From positions 168,935 through 232,934 of the forward strand of contig JAJDAN010000013.1 in the NCBI GenBank assembly GCA_029261855.1: a DNA stretch of 64,000 nucleotides. The letters are read 5' to 3'. Origin of the DNA: Deltaproteobacteria bacterium. Lineage in GTDB: Bacteria; Myxococcota_A; UBA9160; UBA4427. The notes beneath the pieces were generated by a model. It made no database searches. It had not been told where the DNA came from and saw nothing but the letters and a program-made list of their open reading frames with translations. The position numbers and the translations under genes were made by a program. This document shows, piece by piece, positions 23,754 through 31,473 of the stretch (position 1 is its first letter; each line of letters begins with the position of its first letter).

Positions 23754-25327
23754 TGCTGACCCGACCTGGATCCTGCGGCCTGGCTCGCCTCGGCGCCTTG
23801 CTCGCGTTCGGTCTGAGCGCGTTGCCGGCGGCGGCCGCTGACCCGTTCTTCGTCCAGGTAGTCGAGAGCCGCGGGCGCACCGTCACCGCCGAGCTCGTCG
23901 ATGTCGATGGCGACGGCCGTCAGGACCTGCTGCAGGTGGTGACCTTCGGCATTCCGCCCGACGAGCGTCGCTTCGTTCGCGTCCATCTCCAGAACGAGAG
24001 CGGCACGATCCCGCCGAAGCCGACCCTCGAGGCTCCCTTGCCCGAGAACAGCGCCGCCTATGACCTGGCGGAGGCCGACGACGTGCCCGGCGTCGACCTG
24101 CTGTTGCTGAGGCCGCGCGGGATCGGCATCGTCGGCTTCGCGCGGGGCGAGGATGGCGTGCTCGTCGCCCGGGTCAGCGACGCCTTGCTGCCGCAGGACC
24201 TCACCATCGGTGTTTCGAGCGACGAGCGAGGCCTCGATCGATTGCCGATCGCGACCACGGCGTTCGGGTCGCCGCCCTGGCTGATCGCGCCCGGTCTGGG
24301 CGAGACCTTCTTCATGACTGCCGATGGCACCCTGAAGGCGCGAATCATGACCGGGGCGCGCGCGAACTTCTTCGTGCAACCGTCCGGACTGATGCTTTCC
24401 GAGAGCGACATCCAGATCTTCCTCGACGCGCCGCGGATCTCGACCGGCGACGTCGACGGGGACGGCCGGGCGGACATCGTGGCGTCCCAGCGCCATCAGC
24501 TGCAGGTCTTCCTCCAGGCGGAGGACGGCGGGTTCGATCGCTCTCCGTCTCAGGTCGTGACCCTGGGGCGCATCAGCTTCGAGGACCACATCCGCGGGTC
24601 CGGTGCGGTGCGGACGGCGGCCAAGGACATCGACGGCGACGGGCTGGCCGACCTGATCCTGTCCGAGACCGTCGGAGGCGTGATGGACGCCGGCTACAAC
24701 ACCTACATCTACTTCAATCGGGGCAAGGGCTGGAACCTCGAGAAGCCGGACTACGCGTTCGAAACTCCTGAGGTGCTGGGCGCCGATCAGCTGATCGACA
24801 TCGACGGGAACGGCACGCGCGAGCTGATGCGCATCGGCATCCCCATCAACGTCCTCGAGCTGATCGAGATCTTCCTGCAGGAAGCCATCGACGCAAATCT
24901 CGCGGTCTACGGCCTCGAGCGACCGGCGATCGCACCGGAGAAGCCCCGGGGAGGCGATGCCTGGTTCGACGTGAAGCTCGGCGTGCCTCTCGACTTCGAA
25001 ACCTCACGACCTGCAGGTTTCATCCCCACCGTGGAGTACGACTTCAACGGCGACGGCTTCCGGGACTACATCAGCTCGACGGATGGTTCGAAGATCGAGG
25101 TGTACGTCGGCGACCGCGAGGACGGCTACCGGAGGCGCGATGCCCGACAGAAGATCGCGACCGAGGGGCAGATTCGTCCCGGCGACATCAATCGCGACGG
25201 GCTCACCGACCTGGTGATGTTCAATACGCGGCGAGACAATCAGCCCGTGCGCCTGCTGACCAATGCCGGCGTGCTGCGGGGAACCGTCGTGAAGCCCGGT
25301 CTCTCCGCCCAGCCGGACGCCCGATAG
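23753..25327 (+). CDS. exported FG-GAP/VCBS-repeat protein
   Basis: Protein of 524 aa with a signal peptide (residues 1-30, ending PAAAADP). At least six calcium-binding FG-GAP-type motifs are spread along it: DVDGDGRQDLL, DVDGDGRADIV, DIDGDGLADLI, DIDGNGTRELM, DFNGDGFRDYI and DINRDGLTDLV. Such repeats build an integrin-like beta-propeller used for binding at the cell surface or in the periplasm. No catalytic domain is visible. The GTG start gives the signal peptide directly and lies 7 nt after a −10-like hexamer. It stands alone between the kinase/nucleotidyltransferase pair and an NADP-dependent oxidoreductase with its own ribosome binding site. Confidence 0.85.
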   Translation: MLTRPGSCGLARLGALLAFGLSALPAAAADPFFVQVVESRGRTVTAELVDVDGDGRQDLLQVVTFGIPPDERRFVRVHLQNESGTIPPKPTLEAPLPENSAAYDLAEADDVPGVDLLLLRPRGIGIVGFARGEDGVLVARVSDALLPQDLTIGVSSDERGLDRLPIATTAFGSPPWLIAPGLGETFFMTADGTLKARIMTGARANFFVQPSGLMLSESDIQIFLDAPRISTGDVDGDGRADIVASQRHQLQVFLQAEDGGFDRSPSQVVTLGRISFEDHIRGSGAVRTAAKDIDGDGLADLILSETVGGVMDAGYNTYIYFNRGKGWNLEKPDYAFETPEVLGADQLIDIDGNGTRELMRIGIPINVLELIEIFLQEAIDANLAVYGLERPAIAPEKPRGGDAWFDVKLGVPLDFETSRPAGFIPTVEYDFNGDGFRDYISSTDGSKIEVYVGDREDGYRRRDARQKIATEGQIRPGDINRDGLTDLVMFNTRRDNQPVRLLTNAGVLRGTVVKPGLSAQPDAR

Positions 25328-25367
25328 CCAGCCGGCGACGATCGAGCGCCGCCCCAGGAGGTTTCAG

Positions 25368-26396
25368 ATGAGCGGTACGAATCGGCAGTGGCAGCTCGGG
25401 AGTCGACCCGTCGGCATGGTGAAGGAGAGCGACTTCGATCTCGTCGAAGCGCCTCGGCCGGAGCCCGCCGAGGGACAGATCCTGATCCGCAATCTCTACT
25501 TCGCGTTCGAGCCCGCCATGCGCGGCTGGCTGAACGACGAGAAGAGCTACCTGCCGCCCGTCGGGATCGGTGAAGTGATGCGCGCGTCGGCGGTCGGTCA
25601 GGTCGTGGCGTCGCGCAACCCGGACTTCGCAGAGGGCGATCTCGTGCACGGCATGTTTGGCTGGCAGGAATACTGCCTGTCGGACACGAAGCCCGGGGCC
25701 ATGGGCGGTGTGAGTCGGGTGCCGGCGGGCATCGAGCCTCAATGGGTGCTCGGCGTGCTCGGCGGGACGGGTCTCACGGCCTACTTCGGCATGCTCGAGA
25801 TCGGCCAGCCGAAGGAAGGCGACGTCGTCGTGGTCTCGGGCGCCGCTGGCGCGACAGGGTCGATTGCGGCGCAGATCGCGCGGATCAAGGGCGCCGCCAA
25901 GGTGATCGGGATCGCAGGCGGCGAGGAGAAGTGCCGCTGGCTCACCGAAGAGGCGCGCCTGACGACGGCGATCGACTACAAGAAGGAAGACGTGCGGCTG
26001 CGCCTCAAGCAGGAGTGCGGCGACGCCATCAATGTCTACTTCGACAACGTCGGAGGCGAGATCCTGGACGCGGCACTCGTGAACATGGCGCTCTTCGGTC
26101 GCATCGCGCTGTGCGGCGGGATCTCGGCCTACAACGAGAAGGAGCTGCCGCCGGGTCCGCGGCACTACATGCAGCTCGTGATCCGGCGTTGCACGATGCA
26201 GGGGTTCCTGCTGCTCGACTATTTCGCGCGCGCGCGTGAAGCCATCGACGACCTGTCGGGTTGGATCGCGTCGGGTGAGCTGGCCCACGCCGAAGACATC
26301 CAGGAGGGCTTCGAGAACGCGCCGAAGACCTTCCGTCGGCTCTTCGAGGGCAAGAACCTGGGCAAGCAGCTCTTGAAGGTGGCCGACCCGGTCTAG
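25368..26396 (+). CDS. NADP-dependent medium-chain oxidoreductase (prostaglandin reductase/CurA-like)
   Basis: Zinc-free medium-chain reductase of 342 aa in the leukotriene B4 dehydrogenase/CurA branch. Typical features are the N-terminal NRQWQLGSRPVG, the cofactor loop VVSGAAGATGSIAAQIARIKGA near residue 158, and YFDNVGGEILDAAL near 223. Enzymes of this branch reduce activated carbon-carbon double bonds of enones using NADPH. The start is certain: AGGAGG lies 8 nt before the ATG. It converges with gmd; a 76-bp gap separates the stops. Confidence 0.92.
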   Translation: MSGTNRQWQLGSRPVGMVKESDFDLVEAPRPEPAEGQILIRNLYFAFEPAMRGWLNDEKSYLPPVGIGEVMRASAVGQVVASRNPDFAEGDLVHGMFGWQEYCLSDTKPGAMGGVSRVPAGIEPQWVLGVLGGTGLTAYFGMLEIGQPKEGDVVVVSGAAGATGSIAAQIARIKGAAKVIGIAGGEEKCRWLTEEARLTTAIDYKKEDVRLRLKQECGDAINVYFDNVGGEILDAALVNMALFGRIALCGGISAYNEKELPPGPRHYMQLVIRRCTMQGFLLLDYFARAREAIDDLSGWIASGELAHAEDIQEGFENAPKTFRRLFEGKNLGKQLLKVADPV

Positions 26397-26464
26397 CAGG
26401 CTGCGGAAAAACTCGCTCCCGTCGCCGGGCACGCATCTTTCTCCCGGCCTCTGCGTTGCGAAAC

Positions 26465-26480
26465 CTCGCTGTCTAGCGAG
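26465..26480. terminator. small hairpin over the gmd stop codon
   Basis: CTCGCT and AGCGAG (26465-26470 and 26475-26480) form a perfect 6-bp stem around GTCT and include the stop codon of gmd. No U-run follows, so it may weaken or mark transcript ends between the two convergent genes rather than act as a classical terminator. Confidence 0.35.
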
Positions 26481-27477
26481 CGAGAAGCGCGAGGTCGGCG
26501 TCGACCATCTCGCGGATCAGCGCCTCGAAGCCGATCTTGGGCTCCCAGCCGAGGTCCGCCTTGGCCTTCGAGTAGTCGCCCTTGGACGCGGCGATCTCGG
26601 TGGGTCGCATGAAGCGGTCGGCGCTCTCGACGTGCTTCTCCCAGTCGAGTCCGGCCTGGTCGAAGGCGACCTGACACAGGTCGCGAATCGTGTAGGCGGT
26701 GTTGGTGCCGATCACGTAGTCCTGCGGCGTGTCCTGCTGGAGCATGCGCCACATGGCGTCGACGTACTCCCTCGCATGACCCCAGTCGCGCACGGCGTCG
26801 AGATTGCCGAGCTGCACCTTGCCGTTCCGGACGAGGGGCTCGCCCGCTTCGTTGAGCGGCGGATTGGGCACCCCGTGCTTGATGCAGGCGACGGCCATGG
26901 TGACCTTGCGGGTCACGAAGTGCAGGCTGCGCCTCGGACTCTCGTGGTTGAACAGGATTCCGCCGCAGGCGAAGAGGTCGAAGGACTCGCGGTAGGTCGC
27001 GGTCATCAGGTGGGCGTAGAGCTTCGCGGTGCCATACGGATTGTTGGCCCGGAACTCGGTGCGCTCGTTGACCACCTCGTCGTCGACGCCGCCGAAGATC
27101 TCGCGACTGGTCGCCTGGTAGAAGCGGGCGTTCGGCGTGTGGCGACGCACGGCCTCGAGCATGCGGAGGCTGCCGAGGGCGGTGATCTCCCCGGTCACGA
27201 TGGGGTTGTCCCAGCTGTCGGCGGGAACCGACTGCGCCGCGAGGTTGTAGACCTCGTCCGGCTGGTGGCGTTGAACCACGTTCGCGAGCGAGTCGGCGTC
27301 CATGAGGTCGCCGTGCTCGAGGGTGATCTTCCCGATCAGGTGGTCGATATTCGGGTGCGAGTAGTGGGTGGAGCGGCGCGCGAGTCCCACGACGCGGTAG
27401 CCCTTTTCGAGCAGCAGCTCGGCGAGATACGAGCCGTCCTGTCCCGTAATGCCCGTAACCAGCGCAGTCTTGCTCAT
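26473..27477 (-). CDS. gmd: GDP-mannose 4,6-dehydratase
   Basis: Extended SDR of 334 aa converting GDP-mannose to GDP-4-keto-6-deoxymannose, the entry step to GDP-fucose, GDP-rhamnose and related sugars. The NADP motif is GITGQDGSYL near residue 9, NLAAQS lies near 80, the catalytic serine region is YQATSREIFGG near 125, and the YxxxK pair is in NPYGTAKLYAH near 150. The C-terminal RPTEIAASKGDYSKAKADLGW is typical of Gmd. GAGGAGC precedes the ATG by 5 nt. No fucose synthetase or rhamnose reductase is adjacent, so the downstream step is encoded elsewhere. It is slightly shorter than many Gmd proteins (340-375 aa) but has all motifs. Confidence 0.9.
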   Translation of the reverse strand: MSKTALVTGITGQDGSYLAELLLEKGYRVVGLARRSTHYSHPNIDHLIGKITLEHGDLMDADSLANVVQRHQPDEVYNLAAQSVPADSWDNPIVTGEITALGSLRMLEAVRRHTPNARFYQATSREIFGGVDDEVVNERTEFRANNPYGTAKLYAHLMTATYRESFDLFACGGILFNHESPRRSLHFVTRKVTMAVACIKHGVPNPPLNEAGEPLVRNGKVQLGNLDAVRDWGHAREYVDAMWRMLQQDTPQDYVIGTNTAYTIRDLCQVAFDQAGLDWEKHVESADRFMRPTEIAASKGDYSKAKADLGWEPKIGFEALIREMVDADLALLAR

Positions 27478-27631
27478 TCTTGCTCCTCGGTCGTCATCTC
27501 ATTTCGGCACCCGGCTTGCGCGGGCTTCGGGGTCGGGCATGGTTGCACACGAGTAGGTGCCCTCACCAGCGACGCGGGTGACGGGCGCTTCGCACTTCGT
27601 CCGACTTTGCATTCCGGCGAAGGAGGTAGCC

Positions 27632-28177
27632 TTGGAAGAACCCAGCCCCGCCGTGCTCGCGGCCCGTAGCCGCTGGCAGTGGGTAGGGCGGAAACGTCCG
27701 CCCTGGGCGGAAACACCAGCACCCGGCCAGGAATCGGTGTGGGACTTCCCCAGGCCTCCACGGGTCGAGCCGGTTGCGTCTCGGCTGCGGGTCGTTCATG
27801 CCGGCCGTGCCGTTGCCGAGACCGGGAGGGCGATGCGGATCGTCGAGACGGCGGGTGCGCCCACCTATTACTTCCCCTCCGACGATGTGGACCTGGCGCG
27901 GCTGGCGATCGCGTCGGGGCATTCCTTCTGTGAATGGAAGGGCGCGGCGCGGCACTTCGACGTCGACGACGCGACCGAAGCGGCGTGGTGCTACCCCGAC
28001 CCGTTCCCCGAGTTCGCGGCGATTCGCGGGTGGATGTCGTTCCTCCCGAGCCGTGTCGACGCCTGTTGGATCGGTGAGGCTCGCGCGACTCCGCAGCCCG
28101 GCGGCTACTACGGCGGGTGGGTGACGCCGGGGCTCTCGGGTCCGATCAAGGGCGGTGCCGGCTCGGAGTCGTGGTAG
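27632..28177 (+). CDS. DUF427 domain protein
   Basis: Protein of 181 aa of the DUF427 family. The central segment RIVETAGAPTYYFPSDDVDLARL (quoted in part as VETAGAPTYYFPSDDV) followed by CEWKGAARHFDV and AAWCYPDPFPEF is the family signature; the C-terminal tail GYYGGWVTP is also seen in members. Function is not established; DUF427 proteins are small cytoplasmic beta-barrel-like proteins. The TTG at 27632 was chosen because AGGAGG ends 5 nt before it; the upstream in-frame ATG has no such site. It is divergent from gmd and followed, 40 nt after its stop, by the selenoprotein gene, with a −10-like TAGGAT overlapping its stop codon. Confidence 0.85.
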   Translation: MEEPSPAVLAARSRWQWVGRKRPPWAETPAPGQESVWDFPRPPRVEPVASRLRVVHAGRAVAETGRAMRIVETAGAPTYYFPSDDVDLARLAIASGHSFCEWKGAARHFDVDDATEAAWCYPDPFPEFAAIRGWMSFLPSRVDACWIGEARATPQPGGYYGGWVTPGLSGPIKGGAGSESW

Positions 28178-28217
28178 GATCGCCTCGGTCGAAATGAGAC
28201 CCAGGAGGTGTACGTCC

Positions 28218-28571
28218 ATGGCGAGCAAGAAGGCGAAACAGATCGACTGGTACTACCACCGCAAGGGCTGAACGTCCTGCACCCGGGCGTCCAAGTTTCT
28301 GGACGCGAATGGAATCGAGGCGAAAGAGACCGTCCCTGCGAGCCGCAAGCTCGGCCGAAGCGACGCTGCGGCACTTGCGAAGGCCGCCGCAAAGGTGATC
28401 GTCGCGAAGGGCAAGAAGGTGTCCGAGTTCAAGCCGGGCGGGAAGGCCGGGGCCGACGTCGTCGACGCGATGCTCGGGCCCACCGGGAACCTGAGAGCGC
28501 CGACGATCCGCTCGGGAAAGACCGTGCTCGTCGGCTTCAACGAGGATGTCTTCGCCGAGAAGCTGGGCTGA
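28218..28571 (+). CDS. ArsC-like thioredoxin-fold selenoprotein (in-frame TGA = Sec18)
   Basis: A 117-residue protein read through an in-frame TGA at 28269-28271. The frame opens at ATG 28218 behind a strong AGGAGG (28203-28208), encodes the ArsC-family start IDWYYHRKG, then TGA, then TSC, giving a U-x-x-C redox motif at residues 18-21, and continues with a perfectly typical C-terminus (GPTGNLRAPTIRSGKTVLVGFNED). The ArsC/Spx family carries Cys at this position, and selenoprotein forms of this family are known. A hairpin resembling a bacterial SECIS lies just after the TGA. Without Sec decoding only 17 residues would be made. The protein is expected to be a cytoplasmic thiol/selenol redox enzyme; arsenate reduction is not shown. 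It lies between DUF427 and an epoxide hydrolase. Confidence 0.85.
28287..28306 (+). promoter_or_regulatory. putative bacterial SECIS stem-loop
   Basis: GCGUCCA (28287-28293) pairs perfectly with UGGACGC (28300-28306) around the loop AGUUUC. The loop starts 22 nt after the TGA, inside the 16-37 nt range known for bacterial SECIS elements, and its second base is G, as required. It lies within the coding sequence, as expected for bacteria. Confidence 0.75.
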
Positions 28572-28626
28572 GCACGAGCCCGCCCGAGGCGAGACGAGAC
28601 CTGGACGACAACGGAGGAGTGGAAGG

Positions 28627-29631
28627 ATGGTGAGCTTGCCCGAGCCGAGGCGGGTCGATCTGCCCGCGGGTTCGAGTGCGCGGGGTGGGGATCTCGATCC
28701 CATCAGTCTGATGGTCTACGAAGCGGGTCCTCCGGACGGTCCCGCCGTCGTGATGTGCCACGGTTTTCCAGAGCTCGCGCACTCGTGGCGCCATCAGCTC
28801 GCGGCCCTCGGCAAGGCGGGCTTCCGCGCGATCGCCCCGGACATGCGCGGCTACGGGGGGAGCGATCGTCCCGAGGCCATCGAGGACTACGACCTCGAGC
28901 ACCTGATGGGCGACATGGTTCGTCTGCTCGACGCCCTCGGGATCGAGAAGGCCGTGTTCGCGGGCCACGACTGGGGTGGCTTCGTCGTGTGGGGGATGCC
29001 GATCGCCTGGCCCGAGCGCACCGCGGGCGTGATCGGCGTCAATACGCCCTACTCGCCGTTTCCCAGGACGTCGATCATGCGCCAGATGATCCCCGACGAC
29101 GAACGCTTGTACGTGCTGTGGTTCCAGCGCCCGGGCATCGCCGAGTCCATCCTGGATCGCGACACCCGGCTGGTGTTCGAGAAGCTGATGCGCGGAGGCG
29201 TCGCACCCGAAGGAGGCGGCCTCGTCGAGCGCGCCGCAAGCGACGATCCCGAGATCGACGCGAATCCCTTTCGTCGGCTCGCGGAGCTTCCCGAGGTCGG
29301 GAAGCCGCTGCTCGGCGCGAAGGAACTCGACGTCTACATCAAGACCTTCGGGGAAACGGGCTTCCGTGGCGGCGTCAACTGGTACCGGAACATCGACCGC
29401 AACGCGGACGCCTATCCCGAAATCGGAACCCAGAAGCTCGAGCTGCCGTGCCTGATGGTGACCGCGGAATGGGATCTCGCATTGCCGCCGTCCGCTGCCG
29501 CCGGCATGCCGGCGCTGTGCAGCGACCTCGAGACGCACATGATCGAGGGCTGCGGTCACTGGACCCAGCAGGACAAGCCGGCTGAACTCAACGCCATCCT
29601 GATCGACTGGCTGAAGCGACGGTTCGTCTGA
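28627..29631 (+). CDS. alpha/beta hydrolase, epoxide hydrolase type
   Basis: Alpha/beta hydrolase of 334 aa. The oxyanion motif HGFPE near residue 42, DMRGYGGSDRP near 70, and the nucleophile elbow GHDWGG near 115 (nucleophile Asp) are characteristic of soluble epoxide hydrolases, which open epoxides to diols. The general base His lies in GCGHWTQQDKP near 305. The start at 28627 follows GGAGGAG by about 10 nt. Its TGA overlaps the next ATG by one base (TGATG), so it is tightly coupled with the quinone oxidoreductase and aldolase that follow, suggesting a small catabolic operon that includes epoxide opening, redox and C-C cleavage steps. Confidence 0.9.
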   Translation: MVSLPEPRRVDLPAGSSARGGDLDPISLMVYEAGPPDGPAVVMCHGFPELAHSWRHQLAALGKAGFRAIAPDMRGYGGSDRPEAIEDYDLEHLMGDMVRLLDALGIEKAVFAGHDWGGFVVWGMPIAWPERTAGVIGVNTPYSPFPRTSIMRQMIPDDERLYVLWFQRPGIAESILDRDTRLVFEKLMRGGVAPEGGGLVERAASDDPEIDANPFRRLAELPEVGKPLLGAKELDVYIKTFGETGFRGGVNWYRNIDRNADAYPEIGTQKLELPCLMVTAEWDLALPPSAAAGMPALCSDLETHMIEGCGHWTQQDKPAELNAILIDWLKRRFV

Positions 29632-30608
29632 TGCGTGCCGTCGTCTGCACCGAACTCGGGAAGCCGTCGCAGCTGCGGGTCGACGACTGGCCCGACCCGG
29701 CGCCGGCCGCCGGAGAAGTGGTGGTGAGCGCCGAAGCGTGTGGCGTGAACTTCGTCGACGCACTCATGACCCAGGGCCTGTACCAGATCCGTCCGGAGCC
29801 GCCCTTCGTTCCCGGCAGCGAGATCGCCGGCACGGTCAGTCGCCTGGGCGAGGGCGTCGAGGGAGTCTCGATCGGAGACCGCGTCGTGGCGATGCCGGGG
29901 CTGGGTGGCTTCGCCGAACAGGTCAAGGTGCGGGCGTCGGCGTTGATTCCCATCCCCAAGGGCCTCGACATGCCCACGGCGGCCTGCTTCGTGCAGAGCT
30001 ATTGCACGGCGCTCTTCGCCCTCGATCGTCGAGGGAAGCTGCAGTCGGGCGAGACCGTCTTGATCCTCGGCGCCGCCGGCGGTGTCGGACTCGCGGCCAT
30101 CGACGTCGCCAAGGCGATGGGCGCGCGAGTCATCGCCGCCGCGTCGACGCCCGACAAGCTCGCCCGCTGCCGCGAGCGGGGCGCCGACGAGACGATCGAC
30201 TACGCGCGCGAGGACCTGAAGCTGCGCGCCAAGGAGCTCTCGGGTGGGGGCGTCGACATCGTCTACGACCCGGTCGGCGGCGACTACGCCGAGCCGGCCT
30301 TGCGCGCTTGTGCCCCATGGGCCCGCTACCTGGTCATCGGGTTCGCCAACGGCGAGATCCCGAAGTTCCGACTGAACCTGATCCTGCTCAAGAGCTGTCA
30401 GGTCGTGGGCGTGGACTGGGGCGGGTCGTCGTCTCGCGACCGCGCGTTGAACCCGAGCCTGCTCGCGGATCTGACGGCGATGATCGAGTCCGGAAAGCTC
30501 GCGCCTGCGGCGCCTGCGGTGTTCCCTCTCGAGCAGGCGGGCGAGGCGCTGACGGCCCTCACCGAACGCCGCCTGGTCGGAAAAGCCGTGCTGCTGCCGG
30601 GCGGATGA
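29631..30608 (+). CDS. NADPH:quinone oxidoreductase family protein
   Basis: Zinc-free medium-chain dehydrogenase of 325 aa. The GroES-like part (about residues 25-135) is followed by the cofactor motif LILGAAGGVGLAAIDVAKAMGA near 144 and the conserved VDIVYDPVGGDYAEPALR near 210. The C-terminal tail VGKAVLLPGG is typical. It would reduce quinones or unsaturated carbonyl compounds with NADPH. The start codon overlaps the epoxide hydrolase stop by one base and its own stop overlaps the next start by 4 nt (ATGA), so the three genes are translationally coupled. A second member of the same family is encoded at 2491-3483. Confidence 0.9.
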   Translation: MRAVVCTELGKPSQLRVDDWPDPAPAAGEVVVSAEACGVNFVDALMTQGLYQIRPEPPFVPGSEIAGTVSRLGEGVEGVSIGDRVVAMPGLGGFAEQVKVRASALIPIPKGLDMPTAACFVQSYCTALFALDRRGKLQSGETVLILGAAGGVGLAAIDVAKAMGARVIAAASTPDKLARCRERGADETIDYAREDLKLRAKELSGGGVDIVYDPVGGDYAEPALRACAPWARYLVIGFANGEIPKFRLNLILLKSCQVVGVDWGGSSSRDRALNPSLLADLTAMIESGKLAPAAPAVFPLEQAGEALTALTERRLVGKAVLLPGG

Positions 30609-31360
30609 CGAACGCCCTCAAGCAGAAGTGGCAGGCGGGCGAGTCCGGGCTCGGTGCCTGGCTGGCCATCCCGAACAGCTGGGTCGCCGAAGCCGTGAGT
30701 CGTCTCGGCTTCGATTACGTGTGCGTGGATCTGCAACACGGGATGATCGACTACCCGGATGCCACCGAGCTGATCCTCGCCATCCACGCGGCGGGATCGA
30801 CCCCGATCGTTCGAGTGCCGTCCAATGATCTCGGGGCCATCAACCGGGTGCTGGACGCCGGCGCGCTCGGCATCATCGTGCCGCTGATCGAGTCCGTCGC
30901 GGATGTCGAAGCCGCCGTGCAGGCTTGCCGCTATCCCCCCGCTGGCCGCCGCAGCTACGGGCCCAATCGCGCCGCCCTCGTGGCCGGGCCGAACTACTTC
31001 GAGACGGCCAACGAGAAGGTTCTGTGCATCCCGATGATCGAGACGCGCGCAGCCCTGGACGCGGTCGAGGACCTCGCGGCGATCCCGGGCGTCGACGCGC
31101 TCTATGTGGGGCCCAACGACCTGAGTCTGTCTCTCGGCCTGCCGCCGGGGGCGGACAATCCCGACCCCTACCAGGCGGCGTACCGCCGCATCGCCAAGGC
31201 CTGCACCGACGCGGGGATCGTCGCCGGAATCCACGCGAATGCCGAGCTGTGTGCCAAGCACCGGGCAACCGGCTATCGCATGGTGACGATTTCGACGGAC
31301 GCCAGCGCCCTGGTCCGCGGTGTGGCGGCGGATCTCGAGAAGGCACGGTCGGCGCGCTAG
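30605..31360 (+). CDS. HpcH/HpaI family class II aldolase
   Basis: Aldolase of 251 aa of the HpcH/HpaI (2,4-dihydroxyhept-2-ene-1,7-dioate aldolase/macrophomate synthase) family. Metal-dependent catalysis is indicated by VDLQHGMID (His near residue 45), the metal-binding Glu in PMIETRAALD near 145 and Asp in VGPNDLSLSLG near 173. Such enzymes release pyruvate or a related keto acid from hydroxy-keto acids. As the third gene of a translationally coupled set after an epoxide hydrolase and a quinone oxidoreductase, it may perform the cleavage step of a catabolic route. Two strong hairpins and a REP-like element follow its stop. Confidence 0.88.
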   Translation: MTNALKQKWQAGESGLGAWLAIPNSWVAEAVSRLGFDYVCVDLQHGMIDYPDATELILAIHAAGSTPIVRVPSNDLGAINRVLDAGALGIIVPLIESVADVEAAVQACRYPPAGRRSYGPNRAALVAGPNYFETANEKVLCIPMIETRAALDAVEDLAAIPGVDALYVGPNDLSLSLGLPPGADNPDPYQAAYRRIAKACTDAGIVAGIHANAELCAKHRATGYRMVTISTDASALVRGVAADLEKARSAR

Positions 31361-31368
31361 GAGGCCGA

Positions 31369-31387
31369 CCCAAGACTCTGTCTTGGG
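31369..31387. terminator. hairpin after the aldolase gene
   Basis: CCCAAGAC and GTCTTGGG form a perfect 8-bp stem around TCT, 8 nt after the aldolase stop. No U-run follows; it lies between convergent genes and could stop transcription from either side or protect the 3' end. Confidence 0.5.
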
Positions 31388-31406
31388 ATCTCGGCTTCCG
31401 TCGCAA

Positions 31407-31424
31407 GCGAAGCCTACGCTTCGC
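31407..31424. terminator. second hairpin between convergent genes
   Basis: GCGAAGC and GCTTCGC form a perfect 7-bp stem with loop CTAC, 19 nt after the first hairpin. Together with the first hairpin and the REP-like copy at 31438 it fills the 113-bp gap. Confidence 0.5.
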
Positions 31425-31437
31425 CAGCTAGGAGCGA

Positions 31438-31473
31438 GCGCGGCAGAAGGCCGGGCACCCGCAGCAGGCGCGG
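31438..31473 (-). repeat. REP-like element, copy 4 (minus strand, partial)
   Basis: Read on the minus strand this is GCTGCGGGTG, a CCCGGCCTTC variant and TGCCGCGC, matching the right half of the units at 23607 and 23671. It starts on the base after the stop codon of the minus-strand monooxygenase gene, so its orientation relative to the gene is the same as for the other copies. Confidence 0.65.

Noticed and set aside
28208..28633. A 141-codon frame (beginning MYVHGEQEGE) over the selenoprotein
   Set aside because: Different frame, Arg-rich with no motif. The frame starting at 28218 with readthrough gives a recognisable ArsC-like protein and has the better ribosome binding site spacing.
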